From Massilia endophytica (GTDB taxonomy: Bacteria; Pseudomonadota; Gammaproteobacteria; Burkholderiales; Burkholderiaceae_D): a stretch of 64,000 nt of DNA. The position numbers and the translations under genes are program-made. Shown here piece after piece: positions 32,351 through 41,046 of the stretch; positions within the stretch are counted from its first letter, which is position 1; every line of letters starts with the position of its first letter. Location: positions 4,278,001 to 4,342,000 of the forward strand of contig NZ_CP088952.1 in the NCBI RefSeq assembly GCF_021165955.1. Reading direction: 5' to 3'. The notes beneath the pieces are model-generated. The model was given only the letters and a program-made list of their open reading frames with translations. It was not told where the DNA came from and ran no database searches.

Positions 32351-34663
32351 TCAGAAGGAGTAGTTCAGGCCAAGCTTCACGGCGCGGCCGCCGATCGAGC
32401 GCGCGGCGTGCCCGTCGCCTTCAACCTCGGTATAGCCGATCTTGTCGAAGAGGTTGTTGACGCTCAGCGAGAGGTTCAGCTGCTGCGTGATCTCGTAGCG
32501 CACGAAGGCGTTCACCACGCGGAAGGCCGGCATTTCGATGGTGCTGGCATCGTCCGCCCAGGACCGGCTCGTGCCAATCAGGCTGCCGCCCGCCGTCAGC
32601 GCGCCCCAGGTGTAGCTCGGGGCGATCTGGTAGGTGAAGCGCGCCTGGCGGCGCGGGGTGTGGCCGATGGTCGCTTCCATGCCTGGTGCGGCGCCCACGA
32701 TCTCGGCATCCGTGTAGGTGACGCCGCCGTTCACGCGGAAGTCGCCCAGCTTCCATGCCGCTTCCAGTTCCGCGCCCTTGGCGTCGTAACGGTTCGCGGT
32801 GCTGATCTGCGTGGTGGCCTCGAAGTTCGTTTCGTCGGTCTTGGCACGGAACAGGGTCAGGAAGGCGCTTGCGCCGCCGGAACGCCATTTCACGCCGCCT
32901 TCCACCTGCCGCACCGTGTTGATATTGATCGGCGCGCTGCCGTCGAGCGGCGTTCCGAACAGGATGCGGTCGGCATTGAAGGCCACGCCGTCGCTGATGC
33001 GGGCGAAGGCGGCGAAATTGCGGTCGAACTGGTAGTTGCCGCCCACGGAGTAGGAAGTGTGATGGATGTTGTAGTCGACCAGCTGCCCGGCCGCCGGGTT
33101 GTACGCCAGGCCGCCGGTGGCGATATTGGCGGCGCCGTTGGCGCGCTGGCGGTCCTGGCGCACGCTGGCGTCCACGTTCAGCGGACCTTTTTCCCAGCCC
33201 AGGTTCACGTATGGCGACAGCAGCTTGTATTCCATGTCCACGGCGCGCATGCAGCAGCCGCCCCAGGCCGGGCCCACATAGCCTGGCGTGGACGATGCCG
33301 TCTGCAGGAGCGCCGGCTTGTCGCCGGTGAGCTGCATCAGGTACTCATTGAAGTTCCAGGTGAGGCCCAGCTTCTGCAGCGACGAGTACAGGCCGCCGGT
33401 GGCCGTGAGCTTGCCGCCTTCGACTGCGAAGGATTTCGACAGCTTCACATCGTTCAGGGTGTTATCCGCATTGTCGATGGAGGTGTTGAAGACGACGGCG
33501 GAGAAGGCCATGCCGTTGTAGGCCTTACCCTTGTCCGGACCGGTGGCGATGGTGTAGCTGCCCGCCTTGCCGTTATTGGCGGGGAAGACGCCGAGGAAGC
33601 GGCCGCTGTTCTGCGACTTGCGGAAGTTCTCGCTCAAGGTTACGCCGCTGCCCAGGTCGAAGGAGGCGGCGATGCCGAAGGCGTCGCTCTTCACGCGCAG
33701 GCCGTCGTTGACGTTGCTGGAGACCTTGCCGTTCTCCCTGGTCAGCGACACGTCGCGCACCCAGTAAGGCGAATAGAAGGTGGTGCTGCGTGGATCGATG
33801 CCGGCGATCTCGCTGACCTTGCCGTTCGTGACACGCACTGGCACCGGCAGCGCAGTTGGCGCCTTGTCGTCCAGGTGCTTGAAGGAGAGGCGGATCCAGC
33901 CCTTGTCCAGCTCGCGGGTGATATTGCCGCGGATCTGGCCGCCGTCCTCCGTGCTCATGCCGGTGTTGCGCTGGCCTTCGCCGGTGCGGTAATGGCCGCC
34001 GATGAAGAAGCGGGTTTTCGCGTCCAGGCGGCCGCCGTAGTCGAAGTCGTAGCGGGTTTCGTCGTAGCCCAGGCCGCGCTGGATGCCGATATTGCCGCCC
34101 TCCTGCTCGCCCGTCTTGCTGATGAAGTTGATGATGCCGCCCGGCGAGTTCGTGGCGAGAGTGGAGGCCGAGCCCCCGCGCACCACTTCGAGGTGGTCCA
34201 GTGTGCCGTCGATCTTCACGTAGCTGTCCGGCGTGATGAAGTTGAAGTCGCCCGATTGCAGCACGGGCAGGCCGTCCTCCTGCATCTGCACGTAGCGCGC
34301 GCCGCCTGCCGAGATGGGCACGCCGCGCACGGTGATGTTGGCATTGCCTTCGCCGCCCGAGGATTCGGCGCGCACGCCGGGGATGGAACGCAGCACTTCG
34401 GCGGCGCTGGTGGGCGCGGCCAGGGCGATGTTCTCGGCGTCCATGGTGCTGACCGAGACGCTCGAACGCATCTTGGTGCTGCGGCTGGCGGTGCCGGTGA
34501 CGACGACGCGCTCCAGGTTCAGGCCGTCCGCGGGGGCGGGTGCGGAGTCCTGCACGGCCGGGACGGCGTTCGTTTCCGGCGCTTGCTGGGCGCTGGCGGT
34601 GTGGGTGAATGCGGCAGCGATGGCGGCAGCCATGCAGCCAAGTTTGGCTGTACGTAAAACCAT
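32351..34663 (-). CDS. suxA: TonB-dependent outer-membrane receptor, SuxA-like
   Basis: 770 residues. The signal peptide is cut near ASAQQ (about residue 25). A plug domain (about 50-170, with VSTMDAENIALAAPTSAAEVLRSIPGVRAES split over the TonB-box side) and a 22-strand barrel follow, ending in the aromatic terminus LGLNYSF. GGAGGAGACA precedes the ATG. It heads the sucrose operon and should take up sucrose or oligosaccharides at the expense of TonB energy. A perfect 18-base palindrome stands about 100 bases upstream. Sucrose specificity is inferred from the neighbours. Confidence 0.87.
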   Translation of the reverse strand: MVLRTAKLGCMAAAIAAAFTHTASAQQAPETNAVPAVQDSAPAPADGLNLERVVVTGTASRSTKMRSSVSVSTMDAENIALAAPTSAAEVLRSIPGVRAESSGGEGNANITVRGVPISAGGARYVQMQEDGLPVLQSGDFNFITPDSYVKIDGTLDHLEVVRGGSASTLATNSPGGIINFISKTGEQEGGNIGIQRGLGYDETRYDFDYGGRLDAKTRFFIGGHYRTGEGQRNTGMSTEDGGQIRGNITRELDKGWIRLSFKHLDDKAPTALPVPVRVTNGKVSEIAGIDPRSTTFYSPYWVRDVSLTRENGKVSSNVNDGLRVKSDAFGIAASFDLGSGVTLSENFRKSQNSGRFLGVFPANNGKAGSYTIATGPDKGKAYNGMAFSAVVFNTSIDNADNTLNDVKLSKSFAVEGGKLTATGGLYSSLQKLGLTWNFNEYLMQLTGDKPALLQTASSTPGYVGPAWGGCCMRAVDMEYKLLSPYVNLGWEKGPLNVDASVRQDRQRANGAANIATGGLAYNPAAGQLVDYNIHHTSYSVGGNYQFDRNFAAFARISDGVAFNADRILFGTPLDGSAPININTVRQVEGGVKWRSGGASAFLTLFRAKTDETNFEATTQISTANRYDAKGAELEAAWKLGDFRVNGGVTYTDAEIVGAAPGMEATIGHTPRRQARFTYQIAPSYTWGALTAGGSLIGTSRSWADDASTIEMPAFRVVNAFVRYEITQQLNLSLSVNNLFDKIGYTEVEGDGHAARSIGGRAVKLGLNYSF

Positions 34664-34760
34664 TGTCTCCTCCGATTGGGCTTATCAAGTGGCCGCATTC
34701 TTGCTGGCGGCGCGCTTCTGCTGTGTTGCAGATGCCTCATTATTCATCAGCTTTTTGAAA

Positions 34761-34778
34761 ATTGCAATCGATTGCAAT
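34761..34778. promoter_or_regulatory. SuxR-type LacI operator before the sucrose operon
   Basis: ATTGCAATCGATTGCAAT is a perfect 18-base palindrome with a central CG, as LacI-family repressors prefer. It lies about 100 bases upstream of the suxA ATG. A weaker second dyad, TTGCAAACGGTTGTAA, lies at 34819-34834, overlapping the suxR stop. It differs clearly from the beta-glucan operator. Confidence 0.72.
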
Positions 34779-34833
34779 AAATTGTGCAAAAACGCTGTGC
34801 TATAGGTTCAAATCGCTTTGCAAACGGTTGTAA

Positions 34834-35856
34834 TTATGCGGAACTGGCGCGTTGCACGAGTTCGGTGGGGAGCTGGAGGGAGGGGGCGGGCCGGCCTTCG
34901 GTCAGCTGCAGCAGGGCCGCCACCATGGCGCGTCCCGCAGCCTGCACGGGCTGGCGCACGGTGGTGAGCGGAGGATGGAAATAGGAGGAGAGTTCGATAT
35001 CGTCGTAGCCGACCACGGCAAGGTCTTCCGGCACCTTGCGGCCCTGGTCGCGCAGGGTGTTAATCGCCATCATGGCCAGCAGGTCGGAGCAGGCGAAGAT
35101 GGCGTCGTAGTCCACGCCGCGCCGCGCGAGTTCGGCCACGGCTTCGCGCCCTCCTTCGGGCAGGAAGGTGGCAGGCACGCAGAGGGCCGGGTCGGGTGCG
35201 ATGCCTGCTGCCTGGAGCGCATCGCAATAGCCGCGGTAGCGCTGCTCCACCTCGGGCAGGCGGATGTCGCCGAAGAAGGCGATGCGGCGGCGTCCCTGGG
35301 CGAGCAGGTGCTCGGCGGCCAGCCTGCCGCCCGTTACGTTGTCGCCGCCCACGGTGCAGTAAAGCTGCTGGGGAAGCTGGGCGCCCCACACCACCACGGG
35401 CACATGGCGCGCCGCCATTTCATTGAGCTGGTCGTGGTGGCCCCACTGGCCGATGAGGATGATGCCGATCACGCGGCCCGTATCGAACGGCGTGGCGGCG
35501 GCGCTCAGCTGCTCGGCGTCCACGCGCGAGAGGAGCATGTCGAAGCCCTGTTCGGTCAGCGCGTCGGCCAGGGAGCCGATCATGCTGAGGAAGAAGGGAT
35601 CGGACAGGCTCTGGTGCACGTGCTGGTCCGACGGCACCACAACGGCCACGGTGCGGTTCTGCTTCAGGCGCAGGTTCTGCGCGCCCACATTGATGGTGTA
35701 CTTCAGCGAACGCGCCAGGTCCATGATGCGGGTGCGCGTTTCCTCGTTGACGAGGGGGCTGCCTGCCAGGGCGCGCGACACGGTGGAGGTGGACACGCCC
35801 GCCAGGCGCGCAATGTCCGCCATCTGCAGGCGTTCCTGGGATGGAAGCTTGGCCAT
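34834..35856 (-). CDS. suxR: LacI-family repressor, SuxR-like
   Basis: 340 residues. The helix-turn-helix (MADIARLAGVSTSTVSRALAG, about 12-32) is followed by a hinge and a sugar-binding domain ending in TTVRQPVQAAGRAMV. It lies directly upstream of the sucrose operon in the same direction. With amylosucrase, receptor and transporter it completes the four-gene set known as suxRCBA in Xanthomonas. Its start is nine bases after the end of the GST gene, so it is probably transcribed from the GST promoter and not autoregulated at its own 5' end. The effector is predicted to be sucrose. Confidence 0.85.
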   Translation of the reverse strand: MAKLPSQERLQMADIARLAGVSTSTVSRALAGSPLVNEETRTRIMDLARSLKYTINVGAQNLRLKQNRTVAVVVPSDQHVHQSLSDPFFLSMIGSLADALTEQGFDMLLSRVDAEQLSAAATPFDTGRVIGIILIGQWGHHDQLNEMAARHVPVVVWGAQLPQQLYCTVGGDNVTGGRLAAEHLLAQGRRRIAFFGDIRLPEVEQRYRGYCDALQAAGIAPDPALCVPATFLPEGGREAVAELARRGVDYDAIFACSDLLAMMAINTLRDQGRKVPEDLAVVGYDDIELSSYFHPPLTTVRQPVQAAGRAMVAALLQLTEGRPAPSLQLPTELVQRASSA

Positions 35857-35865
35857 GCGGGCGGC

Positions 35866-36483
35866 TTAGCCTTGAGGCACCGTGTCTTTGAAGGACGCGC
35901 GTTCGGACAGCTTGTCGAACAGCTTGCCCAGGTTGGGGTGGGCGCCGCGCCAGTCGATGTCGGGGAAGCGGAAGCTGAACCAGCCCAGGGCGCAGCCCAC
36001 GGCTACATCCGCCAGGGAATAATGGTTGCCTGCGCACCATGCGTTGTCGCCCAGGCGGTCGGACATGGACGCCATGCCGCGTTCCACCTTGCCCATCTGG
36101 CGGGCGATCTGTTCGGCGCTCTGCAGCTCGGGCGGACGCTGGATGCGCTCCAGGCGCATGGCCACGCCCGCGTCCAGCACGCCGTCGGCCAGGGCTTCCC
36201 AGTTCTTGATGGCGGCGCGCTCGCGGCCGTTGCCATTGGGCGGCAGCAGCTTGCAGACCGGAGTCAGGGTATCCAGATACTCGACGATCACGCGCGAGTC
36301 GTACATCACGTCGCCGTCTTCCAGCACCAGGCAGGGCACCTTGCCCAGCGGGTTCAGTTCATGGATGGTGGTTTCCGGGAGCCATACATCCTCCAGCTCG
36401 ATGGCATAGTCAAGCTTCTTTTCCGCCAGCACAACGCGCACCTTGCGGACATAGGGACTGGTCAGCGAACCGATAAGTTTCAT
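35866..36483 (-). CDS. Glutathione S-transferase family protein
   Basis: 205 residues. The thioredoxin-fold domain starts MKLIGSLTSPYVRKVRVVLAEKKLDYA, with the catalytic Ser of SPY, and has the cis-Pro segment GKVPCLVLEDGDVMYDSRVIVEYL. A helical C-terminal domain follows. It resembles E. coli YibF. The frame stays open upstream as a huge antisense of purB; the ATG at 36483 is the only one that gives a GST. It is divergent from purB and followed closely by suxR. Substrate unknown. Confidence 0.87.
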   Translation of the reverse strand: MKLIGSLTSPYVRKVRVVLAEKKLDYAIELEDVWLPETTIHELNPLGKVPCLVLEDGDVMYDSRVIVEYLDTLTPVCKLLPPNGNGRERAAIKNWEALADGVLDAGVAMRLERIQRPPELQSAEQIARQMGKVERGMASMSDRLGDNAWCAGNHYSLADVAVGCALGWFSFRFPDIDWRGAHPNLGKLFDKLSERASFKDTVPQG

Positions 36484-36575
36484 AAAGGACGAGAGTGAAA
36501 GATTGGGCCACAGTATACCATCCGGCATCTTGCCGGCGGCGCAGCGCAGGCGCTGAAGAAGGGGGCCTGCAATGG

Positions 36576-36581
36576 TAAAAT
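36576..36581 (+). promoter_or_regulatory. Candidate -10 box for purB
   Basis: TAAAAT 29 bases upstream of the purB ATG, inside a short AT-richer pocket. The same context (TAAAAT followed by GCG) precedes nudJ. No clear -35 box is seen. Confidence 0.35.
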
Positions 36582-36609
36582 CGCGTTTTTTCCTGCCTCT
36601 CCTCCTGCC

Positions 36610-37983
36610 ATGACTACTCCCTATTCGACCTTGTCGGCCCTGTCCCCCCTGGACGGCCGCTACGCCGCCAAAACCGACAAGCTGCGCCCCATCCTGTCCG
36701 AAGCCGGCTTCATGCACCACCGCGTGAAAGTGGAGATCGCCTGGCTGCAGGCCCTGTCGCTGGCGGGCTTTGCCGAGATCAAGCCCTTCCCGGCCCCCGC
36801 CACGGCCCTGCTGGACAAGCTGGCCGCCGATTTCAGCGAAGCGGACGCGGCCCGCATCAAGGAAATCGAAGCCGTCACCAACCATGACGTGAAGGCCGTC
36901 GAGTACTGGCTGAAGGAAAAGGTGAAGGACGTGCCCGAACTGGTGGCCGCCTCCGAGTTCATCCACTTCGCCTGCACCTCGGAAGACATCAACAACACTT
37001 CCCACGGCATGATGCTCAAGGCAGCGCGCGACCAGGTCATGGTGCCTGCGCTGCAGGGCCTGGTGGCCAAGCTGAAGGAGATCGCCCACGCGAACGCCGA
37101 GCTGCCCATGCTCTCGCGCACCCACGGCCAGACGGCCAGCCCCACCACCCTGGGCAAGGAATTCGCCAACGTGATCGCCCGCCTTCAGCGCGCCATCGAG
37201 CGCATTGCCAAGGTGGAGATCCTGGGCAAGATGAACGGCGCCGTGGGCAACTACAACGCCCACCTCTCGGCCTACCCCTCCTTCGACTGGCCTGCCTTCT
37301 CGAAGAACGTGATCGAGCAGCGCCTGGGCCTGGTGTTCAACCCCTACACCATCCAGATCGAGCCGCACGACTACATGGCCGAGCTGTTCGACGCGTTTGC
37401 CCGCGCCAACACCATCCTGCTCGACCTGAACCGCGACATCTGGACCTATGTCTCCCTGGGCTATTTCAAGCAGAAGCTGAAGGCGGGCGAGATCGGCTCC
37501 TCCACCATGCCGCACAAGGTCAACCCGATCGACTTCGAGAACTCGGAAGGCAACCTGGGCCTGGCCAATGCCGTGCTCAAGCACCTGTCCGAAAAGCTGC
37601 CCGTGTCCCGCATGCAGCGCGACCTGACCGACTCGACCGTGCTGCGCAATATCGGCGTCGGCCTCGGCTACGCCCTGCTTGCCTACGACAGCTGCCTGCG
37701 CGGCCTGAACAAGCTGGAGGTGAACCCGGCCCGCTTGGAAGCCGACCTGGACGCGAACTGGGAAGTGCTGGCCGAGCCCGTGCAGACCGTGATGCGCCGC
37801 TACGGCATCGAAAACCCCTACGAGCAGCTGAAGGAGCTCACCCGCGGCAAAGGCATCTCGAAGGAAGCCCTGCGCGACTTCATCACCGGCCTGGCGATCC
37901 CGCAGGAAGCAAAAGACCTGCTGCTGGCCATGACCCCCGCCAACTACACCGGCATCGCCGCCCAGCTCGCGAAAGCCATCTGA
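36610..37983 (+). CDS. purB: Adenylosuccinate lyase
   Basis: 457 residues of the fumarase/aspartase superfamily. His172 lies in SRTHGQTASPTT. The mobile catalytic loop GSSTMPHKVNPIDFEN has Ser297/298. The N-terminal segment has SPLDGRY. It cleaves SAICAR and adenylosuccinate in purine synthesis. The length equals the E. coli-type enzyme (456). It stands alone, with its own terminator behind it. Confidence 0.97.
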   Translation: MTTPYSTLSALSPLDGRYAAKTDKLRPILSEAGFMHHRVKVEIAWLQALSLAGFAEIKPFPAPATALLDKLAADFSEADAARIKEIEAVTNHDVKAVEYWLKEKVKDVPELVAASEFIHFACTSEDINNTSHGMMLKAARDQVMVPALQGLVAKLKEIAHANAELPMLSRTHGQTASPTTLGKEFANVIARLQRAIERIAKVEILGKMNGAVGNYNAHLSAYPSFDWPAFSKNVIEQRLGLVFNPYTIQIEPHDYMAELFDAFARANTILLDLNRDIWTYVSLGYFKQKLKAGEIGSSTMPHKVNPIDFENSEGNLGLANAVLKHLSEKLPVSRMQRDLTDSTVLRNIGVGLGYALLAYDSCLRGLNKLEVNPARLEADLDANWEVLAEPVQTVMRRYGIENPYEQLKELTRGKGISKEALRDFITGLAIPQEAKDLLLAMTPANYTGIAAQLAKAI

Positions 37984-37997
37984 GGTCGAGCTCCTGT

Positions 37998-38030
37998 CCA
38001 ACCCTGAGGTCAGCAGGGTTGGCGTTTCTT
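37998..38030 (+). terminator. Terminator after purB
   Basis: The 9-base stem CCAACCCTG/CAGGGTTGG (37998-38006 with 38014-38022), with a 7-base loop, is followed by CGTTTCTTT. Confidence 0.75.
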
Positions 38031-38073
38031 TGGTATATTTAGTCCTAATGCGTACTAATTTGCTGGAGAGTCG

Positions 38074-38598
38074 ATGCCGCGCTATACCAACACCGCCATC
38101 CTGCTGCACTGGCTGATGGCCTTGCTGATCGTCGCCGCCTTTTCGCTGGGGCTGGTGATGACGGATATCCCCGGCATTACCCCTGCCAAACTCAAGTACT
38201 ACTCCTGGCATAAGTGGATGGGCGTGACCGTGCTGGCGCTCGCCGCCGTCCGCCTGCTGTGGCGCCTGGCGCACAAGCCGCCCATGCATCCCGCCGGCAT
38301 GCCCGCCTGGCAGGTGAAGGCGGCCGATGCCAGCCATGTGCTGCTCTATGTGCTGCTCTTTGCTGTGCCCATCTCCGGCTATCTGTACACAACGGCGTCC
38401 AATGTGCCGGTGGTGTATCTCGGCCTGTTCCAGATTCCCGCCCTGTTCGAGGGCACGCCCGAGCTCAAGGCGCTGTTCAAGCCCATCCATTACTGGCTGA
38501 ACATGCTGCTGGCTGCAGGCGTGGCCGTGCATGTGGCCGCCGCACTGAAGCATCATTTCGTCGACCGCGATAGCGTGCTGAAGAGTATGCTGCCTTAA
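38074..38598 (+). CDS. Cytochrome b561-family membrane protein
   Basis: 174 residues with four membrane helices. Haem-ligand candidates are His12 (LLHWLMA) in helix 1, His46 (SWHKWMG) in helix 2, and histidines in the last helices (HVLLYV and VHVAAALKHH). It is of the prokaryotic di-haem b561 type, which passes electrons between ubiquinol and periplasmic partners, including superoxide (CybB). GGAG lies five bases before the ATG. It is followed by two YceI genes (18- and 23-base gaps). This b561-YceI pairing is common and suggests shared quinone or isoprenoid chemistry. Confidence 0.9.
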   Translation: MPRYTNTAILLHWLMALLIVAAFSLGLVMTDIPGITPAKLKYYSWHKWMGVTVLALAAVRLLWRLAHKPPMHPAGMPAWQVKAADASHVLLYVLLFAVPISGYLYTTASNVPVVYLGLFQIPALFEGTPELKALFKPIHYWLNMLLAAGVAVHVAAALKHHFVDRDSVLKSMLP

Positions 38599-38616
38599 AT
38601 TTTAATCGGAGATCCC

Positions 38617-39159
38617 ATGAAGAAAACCCTCCTGCTCGGCCTGCTCGGCGTGTCCCTCGCGGCCGGCGCCGCCGTCCTGAAAACCGATCCGGCCAAGACT
38701 TCCGTGTCCGCCGTGTTCAAGCAGATGAATGTGCCGGTCGAGTCGAAGTTCAAGAAGCACGCTATCGTTATCGATTACAACGCGGCCAAACCGGAAACCT
38801 CCAAGGTGACCGTGGACGTGGAAACCGCCAGCCTCGACCTGGGCGAGGCGGAGATGAACCGCGAGGTGGCGAAAAAGGACTGGTTCAACTCGGCCCAGTT
38901 CCCGAAAGCCAGCTTCGTGTCGAGCGCCATCAAGAGCGCCGGTCCTGGCAAGCTCAACGTGAGCGGCAAGCTGACCATCAAGGGCAAGAGCGCCGATGTG
39001 AATTTCCCGGTGACGGTGAAAACGGAAGGCGGCATGCAGGTGTTCGACGGCGCGGTGCCCATCAAGCGCCTCGCTTTCAATGTCGGCGAAGGCGAATGGA
39101 AGGACACCGGCATGGTCGCCGATGAAGTGACGATCAAGTTCCACGTGGTAGGCCAATAA
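38617..39159 (+). CDS. YceI-family periplasmic lipid-binding protein (1)
   Basis: 180 residues with a signal peptide (cut after about AAGAA). The lipocalin-like YceI barrel has SKFKKHAIVIDYN, ASLDLGEAEMNREVAKKDWFNSAQFP and FPVTVKTEG. YceI proteins bind polyisoprenoid or ubiquinone-like lipids. GGAG precedes the ATG. The initial GTHSxVxF motif is altered (KTDPAKTSVSAVFKQ), so this copy is more divergent than the next one. Confidence 0.88.
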   Translation: MKKTLLLGLLGVSLAAGAAVLKTDPAKTSVSAVFKQMNVPVESKFKKHAIVIDYNAAKPETSKVTVDVETASLDLGEAEMNREVAKKDWFNSAQFPKASFVSSAIKSAGPGKLNVSGKLTIKGKSADVNFPVTVKTEGGMQVFDGAVPIKRLAFNVGEGEWKDTGMVADEVTIKFHVVGQ

Positions 39160-39182
39160 CCCCTCTTTTGAACGGAGATAGT

Positions 39183-39752
39183 ATGAAATTGAAGCTGTTG
39201 ATCGCTGTACTGGCTGCCGCTGCGGCAGGCTCTGCATTTTCCGCGACCACCTATAACATCGACCCGAACCACACCTACCCCAGCTTCGAAGCGGACCACA
39301 AGGGTCTGTCGCTCTGGCGCGGCAAGTTCAACAAGACCAGCGGCACCATCGAGCTCGACCGCGCCAAGAAGACCGGCAGCATGGACGTGACCATCGACGC
39401 GGCTTCCATCGATTTCGGCCATGACAAGATGAACTCGCACGCCATGTCCGCCGACATGTTCGACGTCGCCAAGTTCCCCACCGTGGTGTACAAGGGCAAG
39501 TCCTTCACCTTCCAGGGCGACACCCCGGTGGGCGTGGAAGGCGAGCTGACCCTGCACGGCGTGACCCGCCCCGTGGCACTGAAGATCAACAAGTTCAAGT
39601 GCGTGATGAACGAGCAGATGAAGCGCGAAGTCTGTGGCGCGGACGCGACCGCCGAGTTCAAGCGCACCGACTTCGGCATCAACTACGCCATCCCGGCCTT
39701 TGCACCGGAAGTCACCCTGCGCATTCAAGTGGAAGCGATCGCCGCGCAGTAA
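39183..39752 (+). CDS. YceI-family periplasmic lipid-binding protein (2)
   Basis: 189 residues with a signal peptide ending near AFSA. The mature start YNIDPNHTYPSFEADHKG is the classic YceI signature. DFGHDKMNSHAMSADMFDVAKFPTVVYKG and FGINYAIP follow. ATG 39183 has CGGAGA upstream; the frame opens five codons earlier at a TTG. It is the last gene of the b561-yceI-yceI unit. Two cysteines (KCVMNEQMKREVCG) may form a disulphide. Confidence 0.92.
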   Translation: MKLKLLIAVLAAAAAGSAFSATTYNIDPNHTYPSFEADHKGLSLWRGKFNKTSGTIELDRAKKTGSMDVTIDAASIDFGHDKMNSHAMSADMFDVAKFPTVVYKGKSFTFQGDTPVGVEGELTLHGVTRPVALKINKFKCVMNEQMKREVCGADATAEFKRTDFGINYAIPAFAPEVTLRIQVEAIAAQ

Positions 39753-39770
39753 TTGCGGTTCGCCATCCCG

Positions 39771-39802
39771 GCCCCTGCCCGCTCTGCGTGCAGGGGCTTT
39801 TT
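39771..39802 (+). terminator. Terminator after the b561-yceI operon
   Basis: The stem GCCCCTG/CAGGGGC (39771-39777 with 39791-39797) and a 13-base loop are followed by five T. Confidence 0.78.
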
Positions 39803-39827
39803 AATGCCGTGTATCATGCCCGCTATC

Positions 39828-41042
39828 ATGAAAAAGCTACTTCCGGTCATTCTCCTGCTCTCCGCTTCCGTTCACGCCGCCGAATGGCGCGGCCTGCTCG
39901 ATGTACGCGCCGTCCATTCGAACGCCGGGCGCAGCTGGCTGGAGGCGGGCATGGGCAAGAGCCGCTACGACCGGGATTCGGATGCCTTCAGCGTCGGCCA
40001 GGCCGTGCTGCGCGGCGACTTCGACCTGGCGGACAGCCTGAGCGCTTCAGCCGTGTTCAGCGCCGACGACAGGCACCATGGCGTCGTGGATGTGCGCGAG
40101 GCCTGGCTGGCCTGGAAGCCCTTGCCGTCCGGCGCGTGGAAGGCGGGCGTGAAGCTGGGCGCTTTCTTCCCGCAAACCAGCGTGGAGATCGATTACGACG
40201 ACATCGCGTGGACGCCGTCGCGCACCATTTCCTCCTCCGCCATCAACAGCTGGATCGGTGAAGAACTGCGCACCAAAGGCATCGAACTCCAGCTCCTGCG
40301 CAGCGGCCGCTGGGACGGCTCCCCGCACGACATCGGCTTCACGGCCGCCCTCTTCCGCGGCAACGATCCCACGGGCACCCTGCTCGCCTGGCGCGGCTGG
40401 ACCATCAGCGACCGCATCGCCGGGCTGAACGAATCCGTGCTGCTCCCGGACCTGCCCGTCTACCGGCCGGACGGCGCCATCTGGCGCCAGACGCGCACCA
40501 TCCATCCCTACCGCGAGCTGGATGGCCGCCTGGGCTATTACGCGGGCGCCCAGTACCGCTACGGCACACGCGTGGAGCTGGCGGGAATGCACTATGACAA
40601 CCGCGCCGATCCCCTCGTGGTGGTGGACGGCCAGTACGGCTGGCGCACACGCTTCGACCATGTGAGCGCCGTGCTGCGCCCTGCCGGACAATGGGAGCTG
40701 ATGATGCAGGCCATGCGCGGCGACACGCTCATGGGCAAGAACGGCGTGGCCGTCGACTTCAAGTCCTGGTACGCCCTGGCCAGCCACCCTGTGGGCCCCG
40801 GCAGGCTCGCGCTGCGCTACGACCGTTTCAGCACCACAGGCCGCGACGCGCTGCCCGAAGACCCCAACGATGAAACGGGACACGGCGTCGCCCTCGCCTA
40901 CAGCATGCAGTTGAACGATTCCCTGTCCGTGGTGGGGGAACTGCTGCGCGTGCGCAGCGAACGCGGGGCGCGAAGCCAGATCGGCCAGGCGCCCCTGCAG
41001 AATGAGCACAGCGCCATGGTGGCGCTGCGCTGGCACTTCTAG
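39828..41042 (+). CDS. Probable outer-membrane beta-barrel protein, unassigned
   Basis: 404 residues with a signal peptide (MKKLLPVILLLSASVHAA). Alternating hydrophobic and aromatic strands follow: AEWRGLLDVRAV, DGRLGYYAGAQYRYG, TRFDHVSAVLRPAGQWEL, GRLALRYDRFS, GHGVALAYSMQL. It ends in Phe (VALRWHF), the usual BAM recognition end. This looks like a porin-like barrel of about 16 strands. I do not recognise the family, and no neighbour explains its substrate. The start at 39828 comes after the preceding terminator; the frame upstream of it crosses that terminator and is rejected. Confidence 0.75.
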   Translation: MKKLLPVILLLSASVHAAEWRGLLDVRAVHSNAGRSWLEAGMGKSRYDRDSDAFSVGQAVLRGDFDLADSLSASAVFSADDRHHGVVDVREAWLAWKPLPSGAWKAGVKLGAFFPQTSVEIDYDDIAWTPSRTISSSAINSWIGEELRTKGIELQLLRSGRWDGSPHDIGFTAALFRGNDPTGTLLAWRGWTISDRIAGLNESVLLPDLPVYRPDGAIWRQTRTIHPYRELDGRLGYYAGAQYRYGTRVELAGMHYDNRADPLVVVDGQYGWRTRFDHVSAVLRPAGQWELMMQAMRGDTLMGKNGVAVDFKSWYALASHPVGPGRLALRYDRFSTTGRDALPEDPNDETGHGVALAYSMQLNDSLSVVGELLRVRSERGARSQIGQAPLQNEHSAMVALRWHF

Positions 41043-41046
41043 ACTC

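Noticed and set aside
36484..38556. Long minus-strand extension of the GST at 35866-36483
   Set aside because: It runs antisense through purB and cytochrome b561. Only the ATG at 36483 begins a GST fold.
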